From Opisthorchis felineus (taxonomy: Eukaryota > Platyhelminthes > Trematoda > Opisthorchiida > Opisthorchiidae), in contig SJOL01007370.1 in assembly GCA_004794785.1 (NCBI GenBank), positions 559,434-623,433 of the forward strand: a stretch of 64,000 nt of DNA. Direction: 5' to 3'. Of this stretch, positions 25,501 to 37,000 are shown in pieces. How positions within the stretch are numbered: the stretch's first letter is position 1; every line of letters begins with the position of its first letter. The notes below the pieces were generated by a model that was not told the origin of the DNA, did not search any database, and worked only from the letters and a program-made list of their open reading frames with translations. Position numbers and translations under genes: made by a program.

Positions 25501-28055
25501 CTTTGCTGTGTTGTGGTCTGAGTTCCTTTGGGTCGATTGTTTATCCCAATGCCTTCTATTTCTAGTAGTTTCACCTTCGCTTTGATTGGCGCCTTCTCAA
25601 CTTGCATTGCGTTGTGGTCTGATCTCGAGATTGATGGGTTGGGTTTCTCGATTGTAACGGCTAGTGTCTCTGAATTCGCTGGTTAATTTGGTACTTTGGT
25701 TTAGTGGCTTAGGGCTTCCTCTAATCTAATTGATGTCTCCATTTGAATCGGGCTTTCCTGCTTTCTTTATGAGTTCATCGTCTGGTTGCTTGTGCAGTTC
25801 AGACCTCTGCGGTTCTGGCGTTTTCTTGCTTTCGATAGCTGATAAATGGGGTCAATTTCGATATGCTTGCTCATAATTTGTTCGGTGGAGTACCACGCAT
25901 CCATAAATCCATAAACGATCGTTGCCTGCGTGGATCATAAGGTATGGGGTTGGCAGAGACTATCACATAAGGTACTAGTGTACTCACACGAAAAAACCGG
26001 AAGCGTAACACTGATGATGGACAGGTGATCAAGCTATAGAACAACAAGATCGCATTTTTCTCGGGTCCAACTACTCTGATGCCACATTTGTGCATCTAGC
26101 GGAGATAGTTCTCTATACCGTGTCGGGTTAGGAGCTCGAGACAGCTGAGCGACAAAGGTGCGCAGCTGTTGACCGAAAGATTCCCGGTTAGAACCCAGTC
26201 CGGTTTTCTAGTTGCTTCATTCTAAGTCTGAACACTTTGGCAATGTACTGGCCCTAGGGCTTCGTTCGAGTTCAGTGGCAACAGCATCGAAAGGTTATCA
26301 AACCGATTAATTTTTTCGTACTTTGGAATGTCGCGAGAAAAGTGATGCACGTGAATCGACGTGTCGGTTGAACTGTTGCACAGTGGTGAGAAAGATGAAC
26401 GGATAGTAAAGAATTAGGCTCCCAAAACGCTTACAGTGATAAATAAAATCATACTCAACTTGATAGTTCCCGGTGTGTTTATATGAAATTAGACGAACAT
26501 TGATGAAATCTGCAAAGTGCTCGGTGACACGGTAAAAGTCATGCTTAGTCATGTGAACAACAACGTCGTGAATGGGTCAGACCCGTTTTGCTCATACATG
26601 ATAGTCAGGTTTAAAAAAACCCACCATCTCTACGGCACATCAAAGGACGGATTGCTGTCCAGAACTGTCAGTGTCGGTAGAGGATCAGCTGGTGTATGGA
26701 GCTAATCAAAGTACGAAACAGTTGGTCACTATCTGCACACATCTAGCAACCGATCGCGATATGAGGTTGGATGCTCTTAAACCGTAAATTTCAAGTAAGA
26801 GGATCGCACTCATGCTTTTTACGTGTGGGGTAAACAGCATCGCTTCAAAACAGACCCCATCAATGTTTCCGTACAATAGACGTCCGGGACAGGAAGGTAA
26901 ACAGTATGCGACACCGGGTCTTCAGTGAGCCACTCTGAATGGAAAGTGATGCTCGGGAAGAAGAAAGTAACCCAGCTAAGTCGGATTCTAGTGATTCTAA
27001 GCGAAGGAGGTCTGTACTGTCTAGTAGTCTGATTGAGATACCTTGCCTGCAACAAAGAAGATCCTTGCTGATTACATGCATGAAATACATTACTCACTGT
27101 TGACCATTCACTTCGTAAATTTTTCCGATATCTCGAATGTTTTTCGCACCCGTGTTCACAACGAATTCGTTTACGTTTGTGCCGTTGTTCTATAGCAATC
27201 GGGATGAATATTAAGAAACCGGGAAAGGAGAGAAACACATGGGCATGAACTGCCAAAAGGGGTATAGCGCAAAGAAGACAGTCACCTTTAGATTACTGTG
27301 TGTATGAAAATTCCGACCGAAGACGTTCAAATAAGTGCCCTCATGCGTAGAAGTCAATAAGTCTATAAATGGGATGCGAGGTACAGGGAGTCCAAATAAG
27401 AGCTATGGGAAGCCCTGAAGACGAATCAAATAGCCCCCAATCGACTGCAGCATTTAAAAACATCCCGCATATTGAGTATCTGGTTTTCTGAGGTTTAGAG
27501 CAAAACCTCCTATTCATGGGATCCCATCTGTATATTTACAACGGAATGTCACTTTTTTCTGGCAGAGGTCGAAAAAAGAGAGTGGATGAGTTAATCAAAT
27601 GTACATAATCTGGAGTTCCTTACTGACTTATTTTTGAACTGCAATCGGCTAGTACGAATAGACTATATGGGCACAAAGGACAGTGTAGATGACCGCGAAA
27701 CAGGGATTGGACAAGTGAGCGATCGACTTATGTGAGTAGCCATATGCTACCAACTTTTTAGTCAATAGATGGACAGACATTTTGCCTCACACTACTTCCA
27801 GTAAAGGAAACGTTTTTGTCCCGATCCATCTCACAGCTCTTGAACGTAACTTCAGCTAAGCAAAATGTTATTTGTAAAGCTGTACTACCAATAATTTGAA
27901 TGAAAGGATCGTGCCAGGCAAGTGTGGGAAATTGTCACATAAGACTCTATCTTCCTGCAGACCTGCATTGACAACCACATGTGGTGAGCAGTGAGTAAAT
28001 GTCATGCTGATCTTGAAATCACTGAAAACCAATACTACTACTCCCACTACTGTTA

Positions 28056-28093
<38 letters not shown>

Positions 28094-31000
28094 GTCGCTC
28101 AGCTTAGGTATCATTTTGATGCGTAGATGTCGCACGAAACTCAAGAAGAACGAGGAGTGAGATACCGTCGGCTTGCCACAACCTAGAGAGGAGCAATCAG
28201 AAGGCCGGGGTCGGGTACTAACCGCGGGCCGTCAGGGCAGCAGTTTCGCGCCATAACCACTGAGCCACTGAAGCTTAAGTATCCGTGAGGACTTCAGCCT
28301 TTAAGACGTTATGTACACTTATCAGAACATTGCAGAGATCACGGGAGGGCTTTGCGTAAGCAATTTATGATTTAGTAAAAACGTTAGTCACGTAGATTTT
28401 GAACTGTTTCAGTATGAGGCAACAATTTGATTTTTCAGTCATGTGACGTGTGAGGCGACAAACTTTTAGAACGATAGTGGTGACACTCAGGTCAACTTGA
28501 AGTGAAGAAAGTACAAACCTGCGTACCAACTGGAAAGACTAAGGTTCTGCTTTGTAAAATGAGATGGGTAAAAGCCAGATCGATAAAAACGTAACACTAA
28601 TCCAAGTTACCGTGCCGATTAGGGGGCACGTTGGAATAGAGATGAAAAAGTTATGAAAAAGTATTCCCGTAGTGCAAGGCGACCTGCTTCTAAAGGGGCT
28701 AACGAGAAATTGGCGTTTTCCATATATATCAGTTCTGATACTTTGAATATCTACTTTGCTTCACCTCCCTATTTCCCTATTTCTAAGATACCCAATAGGG
28801 ATAAATCTTTGACCGACTCGGTAGTGACAACGACCGAATAGTGGATATTCGTTATTGGATGGTTAAAGTTATCATAGTTCTGACGTATTTCTACGGTCAG
28901 TGGACTCGCAACCTACCTCCAACCGATGAGTGGTAAACAGGGAGGAATGCACTTTACAGCGCTAGCACCAGAACGGTCCAAATCAACTAAATTCTACTGT
29001 TGTGAAGGGTGAGGACACGGTTAACAAGCATTAGAGTGGGTGCGTGAAGCAACATGATATAGCCAAGTTAATGAGTGGGTCCATTTTCGCTCGAGCCAAT
29101 CAGAGCTTCTTTAAATGGCCCGAAAGTAGATGGTCTTGCATGTTACGCACACGAGCCGTTTCTACTCCGTAAGAAAGTTGAATGAATAAGATCCGTAGTA
29201 ACCACCAATTTCTATGAGTAATTGATTCAGTCTTAGCACAAGCTATGCATTTATGGACTAGCACCGTCATCCTGGGCCAATTATACAGAATTCATTGTTC
29301 GCGGAGTTAGAATGAAGGCATAACCCATTACAAAACGGTCACCTAAACAAAGTGGTATGAAATCCAGACGAAAAAGTGTAAGACGAACTAAGGTAAAAAC
29401 AAACGAGGGGGACGTACTGTAGCAAAAAGTCCAACTTTTTTGTCTCCAACGAAGGCTCTCAGAAAACTGACGAGTGCCGGAGTGTAGCCCCACATCACTT
29501 CTTCTGCAGTAAGCGTGATGAATGGCCCCTCATCTCCGAGGATCCAGCCCATACTACTCGAGGTCATAGCCTATCAGAAATGAGGTAAACGGAGGGTGTG
29601 AGAAGTGCAAGAAAGCTTAGGCTTCGATTTCACCGAAAAAAAACATGTGGCCGGACGAATTCATCCCAAACACCCATAAAGGAATTTGGCGAAAACAGAT
29701 TTACTGAGGATTACCACAATGAGAACATCCAGGCTGTCGCTTATGTCGACTCTTGAATGAAAGTATCTCCAAGAGCATTGCGTGCATACACAGGAAATTT
29801 CCACTGTAAAGACAGAACCTTGTTTGAATACACCCAACCGCTCAGTATTGTGAAACATAAACTCTAGTACGATCAACGCGATCAGATATGAAACACCCGA
29901 AAATTCTCTATTCAACTCAGATTAATCAGAACATCAAAGTTGAAATCGAAAGGTATAACTTCTATTTGAGGTTGTGCTTTGACCTCTGCAGGCCGTTGCT
30001 GAAAATGAACTGCATTACCTGTTATGAGCCAGGAGCTAAACCTCAACGGGGAACACGATAGGTAGTCTCTCTTTTCTACTCACAAAATGAAAGTTCTGTT
30101 TTAAAGAACCAACTATTTTCACTGGCTCCAACGATGGTGGATAGAACGTTCCTGTCCGTAGACAGCTGTCACCAGTCGAACTCAGATTGAATGATATGGT
30201 GCACATTTTTTAGACTAGGGGGCACAGTGAAGCTTTTGTGATGAAACACCATTTCAAATTGGGTTCCGTTCGTATTATCAGTCCATTCCGCTCATTGCAC
30301 CTTAAACATTGTCACAAGATTCTCCCCATTCCCAAGTCTTCACCGTTCCGCATACGGTCAAATGCATCTCAGCTGTATACACCAGCCAGCCGTCAGTTTA
30401 ACGTATTCATGCATGGTAGCTGTTCGCGTTCAACAACAAACGCAACTGTTCGCATATGGGAACATGGCACAGGTCACAGTAACGCAGGAGCGTATGGATG
30501 TAATCCCATGAGTGACTCACATCCTAATGGATGTCCACGTAGGAGCATCAGTCGAACAGTCTAACAGTGACGTATTCCATGGCGCTTGAAACAGAGATTG
30601 ATTTCAGAGGGTTTGTTTAGAAAGACGAAAATAGAAAAGCACTGCATGGTCACATATAATGACAACGTAAGTCAGCAAGTTTTGATAACAACAAAGAAGC
30701 AGTGTGTCTGGCCTGCTAAATAGAGCTTGCGTTCTTATGTCTTATGTAGCAAGAGAACTATCTTAAGATCAACATTTTCTTTCCACGGTGGGCACCTGAA
30801 AGTAAATCATCGGTCTAGTTGCTCAGATTCGAGTTGACGATTACGCTTTAACAGCAGTACGATCATACGAACGTTTTTGACCGCATCCGCTATTTCAACG
30901 GTGTCTTTGAAACCATATAACTGGGATCGGTCAGTCAGTCGGTAGTGTTAGAAAGCGGTGAGAGACCCCTTGCAGTCGTTCAGTTGACTAGCTGCCATGC

Positions 31001-34000
31001 TGCTGGAAGGAAGCACGAGGGCTGAGATACTACCAGGTTGTCCAACTCTAGGCAGAAATAGTCCAGATGCCGGGGTTGGATTCGAAGCACGAACCCTCTG
31101 ATCAGTAAGTTCTTGTCTTAACCACTGAGCTACCTCGAGCGTACTATTCTAGATATAGGCTACTTTGAGCAACCACCAAGTAATGGGCCCCCCTTTGACA
31201 TGAGCTCAAAGTGCTTGAGATCCTCCGTCAAACGATGTACGAAACTCGACACTTCTCACATAGCACCTTCATTTTGAGAGTTTTGCAGCCAGTCAAACAA
31301 TTACAGTAAGATTTTTATTGTTGATTGGTGTACGGATCACCATTGAGTCCTGGCGCCCATACAAACTAAGTGAACTGGATAAAAGTTGGTCAGGTTCAAA
31401 AACTCGAAAGGTTCCAAAAAATCAATAAATATGGTTGTTTCATAACAGAAGGTACATAAAAAGGGTTCATTTGGTTGAACGGAAATCACTCAGCATAGTG
31501 ACGTCTTAGTGATAAGACAATGTGATTGTCAAACTGCTAATGTGCGAACTGTATCTTTACGGAGTGAACGTGACTGGAAAATTCCGATAAGCTGCTTGAT
31601 TCAGGTACGCCTTGATGGTGCTAATACTAGAAACCTGGAGGATCAATGCACATGTTTACCCACTTCAAACTGTTTCATCTGCTTAGTGCCGACATGCTTT
31701 CTGCTGTACTCGCTCTTATGAAGAAGATGCAATCCTCAAAGTTTACAAACCCTCTTCTTCTCAACAGCATGCCTCACTTCATTGCTTCGTCAAGGATTCA
31801 ACAATGACTAGAGGGAATTCTTAGCCACCTGCGTTACAGAAAACTGTGGCAGCTTACGACAATTACGCTGTTCTGACAGCTGATGACCATGAGTCCAAAA
31901 GCCCGTAAGAACGTACATACATCCAAAGTGTATACTAATGAGTTTTTGGCTAGTAAATAGCAGGACACATGTCGAGAATTACAACGCGGACCCACCCCAG
32001 GTAATATGAGGTGCACTGCAAAGAGTGATTAGGGTTAGAAAAAAATGCTGGTAATCACCGCCCACCGAAATGGAGTGTACAGTCTGCTTCTTAGGCGTCG
32101 GGGACGGATATTATAGGAAAATATGATCCCAAGCCCTAATAATCACAGATAACGGAAAAACGGTCATACGAAAAGGTACTCACGTACCAGGAAGTACAGA
32201 TTGGGTGTAGTGATTCGCACGGTGGATGGGTCGTTGATGGACTTTTTCCGGTCGAAGTAGTAGAAAATACGATACTTGAAGCGGACCGTGTGCGACTCGG
32301 ATCCATTACCAAACTGAACATCAAAACGCTCTCTTCTTTCTCTGCAATGGAAAACAATCAGGGAATAGAGCTAGTCTACTCCTCTACGAATTCGGTCTTG
32401 GAAAAGTCACTCAGGTATCCTTTCAGCTACTAAAATTCTCGAGATTGTATAGTTAAACTAGGATGCTAGCAAGAATGGAATCAGGAATAGACAGAACTCG
32501 GCTGTTTACTACGCGAGGTAGCAGACGAGTTACAAGAATGTGAAATGTACCGAACAACTGTTCAGTGAACCGAGACTGCTAAACTGCGTCGGCACTGCGC
32601 TTTCATACGCTATCTGTTTATATAAGCATGGGTAGAGAAGAATGGAAACAGTTTAAAGGCAGAATGTGCACAGACTACTAATCGCATGGTATCAACAAGA
32701 ACCCAAGTAAGCCACAAGTGTTTGTGTGCGCAGCACATAGAGGAAAGTTAAATCAATTGACGACAGCAGATCAAAAGTAGGGGATATCTGACAATCTACG
32801 CCATGTACAGGGCTCAAAATGTATTTGGTTACTGCGCTTCTTCGGTAGCTACTTGGGTTTGTGTACCGGCATGTCTCGTTGTTTGAATTGTGTGGTTTTG
32901 TAGTACAAACTTTGTGAAGAATCGGCTAGGACCCGAGACACAGTACAACTCAAACATCTCTGGTTGTACACAAATCCCCTTTTACAAGGTTGCAAAAATG
33001 GATAATATGAACGTCAATTGGCATATGATAGAAAATCAATGAGCTTTTTATCATAGTTCAAAATCATTAAGGTAAGATATATCATTGCCCAGCTGGCACA
33101 TGAATTTACCCACTTTATTACCAAAATATAAAAAAAAAACAGAAACCCATACCAGTATAAAAGAAATCTGAGGATACGCAATTGAGGTTTGATTATACCG
33201 TTGGAAGGTGAATCCGCTTTAATATGGGGTCATACTATGAATTAGTACATGTTTTTCTGGGACAATATCCGCACTTTTTGTGTGCGCTAGTTTCTGAACT
33301 ATGAAAGTCAAGAGAATTCGATCGGTAGCATTTATATCCGCAAAGACTGATGCATGAAGCAGACTGTCGTTACTTTCAGACGTATCTTCATCCGCGCACT
33401 CAGCCCAACACTTGTAGTGCCAAGAAAGTTGACCACCACAAGCGGCTACCACAGAGCTCGTGCAGATAAGTTCCTTCTAACCTACAAAAGGGGTATTAGG
33501 TCACGGGCTCACGACGGGCTCACCAGTGACGTTACAGTATGTTTTTATCCATGGTGTGGTATGCCACACAGCAGTGCCTCCCAAAAAGATGGAATGAGTC
33601 TCCGTAGTAGAAGGCACCAACTGCTGGAACACTGATTGTCGATTTGATTGATCCGATGTTTTCAATCAATCAATTTATTAGATGTAAACCGTGTATCATA
33701 GGCACAATGGTTACAGCTGCTACAGTCCCGATCACTTGAAAGTTGGAGTGTGGGATATACAGCCAAGCCTTGGAGGCGATGGCATGTTTGCTTAGTTCCA
33801 GAACTAGGTAGGTCATTGAAGGCGATAGCCTTGATGCATGAGCGCCATTGACTGCTCGATTGTGCCATTTCCACCATTGATGAGTTGAGTACACGGGTCC
33901 CCATCCAGGGAGGCGGTAGTTGCCGACCCGACTAAGTTTACTGGTTAGTGTTTTCGTACTTCGTAGCCAAGGCATACACTGTCCACCTCTCGGTCGCTTT

Positions 34001-37000
34001 CACTCGGCACAGGGCTGGGCGAAAAGAGCTTTACGGTTACACGGTCCTCTGGCATGCGAAGTGCACGTCCTAACCAGCGTAACCTATGAAGCGTGAGTAG
34101 TTCATCTGTCGCAGAAGAGTTCCTTCTTCCTAGTGCATCTTAGCATTCCGAATCCGGTATTCCCACCAGACCCAACCAACGCTTCGGAGACACCGATGGT
34201 CAGAGGTTAGGGACAAGGTCCCCGAACAAACCCCTACATCCTCCCACTGCCTCGTGGGTCAGACTTTTGAGTCAGAGTCTCAAGGTGGGGTACTTCAACA
34301 GAAACTCTCTCCCTCGGTTTGGGCAATTGGGAAGTATCATTTACCCGCGCAGTTCTGTGTCCACCGGTGTCCCTCCCCACCACACAAGCAGACGTTGCTG
34401 GGTCATCTGACCGTCAGTCATCTATCTGACCGATGGGCCTTATGCTTCCCGCTGCCTATTAACAATAAACAAAATAACACCTTGCTAAATCCACGAGATT
34501 TTTCCTATTTAGAGGGGCTTTTAACATCCGTACTATATGTAAAATTGGCAAACAGGCAATGCTTGATGAGACCTTATAATCTCTTTAGATGGATGCATGC
34601 TGTGTCTCCGACACACCCATACAAGACTCAATGGTGAATATGCATCTCAGAACGCCAAGGACGAATTCGGCTCTTCCACATTTCTCCCTCCGTGTGTCCG
34701 CTGATCCAGAAGCGATGCTAGCGAGCGCGTGGTTGAAGGATGGCAAAATGTGAAAGAAGTTATGCTAGCGGCATTCAGCGCTATCTGTCCTAACTCTCCG
34801 ATACAATCAAATGACCACTGGATATCGTCAAAATCGCTAGTCATGATTGATGCCAGGAAATCCATTCAGGCAGGCAACGAGTACGACGGCGCACGCAAAT
34901 CCCTCAAACGCCAAATAGTGAATAGCCTGAGGAAAGACCGAGAGCTCTGGTGGACACCGAAAGCTCCGGAGATGGAGAAGACTTTTGCTACCGGAAACAG
35001 ACGCGTCCTTGACTTAAAAGCTGACTGTGACTCTGTGGACCATCAGACAATATGGCAGTGTCTGTGGAACAAAGGTGTCCCCCGTAAATTCTTGACCCTC
35101 CTTAAGGCGCTGTACGCAATCTCCCGTGTACGCGTGGAGGTCTACGGGAAGCTCTCACCTTAGTTCACTACATCGAATGGTGTCACGCAAGGCTATCCTG
35201 TTTCACCTTTCCTCTTCAACTTCGTCACTGATACGATTACGGAAGACTCACTATCAGCCTCTAATGCCTGCGGGATCGAAATGCTACCGGGACGTTCGCT
35301 CACAGCTATCGAGTACGCAGACGACACAGGTCTTCTCGGAACTGATGACGGGGAAATGCAAACAATATTAAATAATCTAAATAATTCTGCCTGACGGTTT
35401 GGGATGCGCTTCAAAACTACAAAGTGTAAAGTGCTACTGCAAGACCGGGTGGGCTCGAATCCTAGCCTCATGCTTGTGGATGAACCGCTTGAGGTAGTAG
35501 ACAAGTTTGTCTACCTGGGCAGCTGTATCGGTCCCGCTGGTCTCGCGAAAGATAATATTTTCATCCGGATTGGGAAGGCAAGAGCAGCTTTTGTGAACCT
35601 GCGTCACCTGTGGCATGGCGTGACATCAGCTTATCCGTCAAGGGTCGAGTTTACAATCCTGCGCTGCGCCCCATATTACTACACGGATCAGAAACCTGGC
35701 CGCTGCGCGCCGAGGACGTCAAAAGACTTTCAGTGTTTGACCATCGATGTTTTCGGAGCATTGCCCGAGTCTGGTGGGAACACCGGATAAGCAATGCTGA
35801 AGTACGTCGAATGGTATTCAGGAGAAATAACTCATCCACGATAAATGAAATGATCACACTGCATAGGTTGCGCTGGCTTGGCTACGTGCTGCGTATGTCA
35901 GTCGACCGACTTCCTCGAAGGGTTCTTTTCGCACAACCACGTGAAGGGTGGAAACGTGCCAGAGGCAGTCAAACAATGACTTGGCAGCGAAGTATAAAAG
36001 CCATTACCAGCAAACTCAGCTGCGCTGGTCATTGCCGTCTCCCTGAATGGGAACCCATAGACGGAACACATCAATAATTAGAGACACTGTCAGAAACGGT
36101 CCAGTCGCGCCCTCAATGGAGCTCGTGCATCCAGGCTATTGTCTTCAATGCATAGCTCTCCTTCCAATCCCCCAATGAAAAGTCCACTGACAACCGTGTA
36201 TTTACGCATCAATCATATGAGCTACGCGTTTGTTTTCTGTTAGAAAAAATTAAGAAGGTGACTTTTTGCGATAGGATCAAAAGCGGGTACGTGTGCAAAA
36301 CGGGCTGAGAGCCGTGGGCATACATTATCTCTAGAGTTTTCCTCAAAAAGGCTGTAAATATGTATTTTTTAATGGAATGTAGCAACTGGTGAATGATATT
36401 AATCACCTGGATAAAAGTCCTAGGTTTGTTCTGTAGTGAGTGCCAAAAATGAGTGCTAACCAAAAAATGCTGTCCACTTCAACAAAGCCAATGTAAGCTG
36501 TGTGCAAACCTTTACCGGTACTATCCGGGTTGAAGGGAATAAAGGGTGAATACAGTGTTGAACCGATATAAGGTTCCAACAGGTGATCTGATAAAGACCA
36601 AACGTTTCGCCTCAACAGTTTTTCTACACGATTTGAGCAGCGAAGTTCCACTGACAGCTAAGACTTTAGAATTCAACATTGCATAAAAAAGAGCTTGTGG
36701 AGTTAGGTTCATCGCCTATGCGCAATCAACGCCCAGTCGTTAATGATTACACCTAGAGCTCGGAGTTGGAAATCGCTGTACTGAGAACAACTGGATCACG
36801 TGCTTCAGACTACTGACCAGGTGTTCTACTAAACGTCCGTCTGTCTTGCTATTGTACAAGTACTCGAAGCTTATAAAGAGAATCTGTACTAGAAGAGAAA
36901 TGAGAGTGAGAAAAAACCAGTTTTGTGTGGTAGAAATTAGGATACAGATGGTATAAAAATGTGATAATCATGTATCTAGTTTTGTAGGCCACCTTCAAAT

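Larger units (their letters stand above)
23114..27097 (-). other. Interval of the CD36-like gene with one exon not found
   Basis: Exon 5 leaves in phase 2 and exon 7 enters in phase 1, so at least one exon (likely carrying the NGT of NGTD) must lie here. Also present are a tRNA-like sequence (26125-26205) and a GAAACGT repeat (25317-25385). Confidence 0.55.
27190..29417 (-). other. Intron 4 of the CD36-like gene
   Basis: Holds an (AAT)n tract (28058-28092) and a diverged SINE (28120-28268). I see no exon in it. Confidence 0.6.

Noticed and set aside
26541..26600. NNNVVNGSD peptide on the plus strand, resembling the missing CD36 exon
   Set aside because: Wrong strand for the gene, and the minus-strand reading of the same bases has no GT donor at the required position.
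12153..28092. Simple repeats considered as a CRISPR-like or satellite array
   Set aside because: They are ordinary microsatellites without spacers; no regularly spaced repeats occur anywhere in the window.
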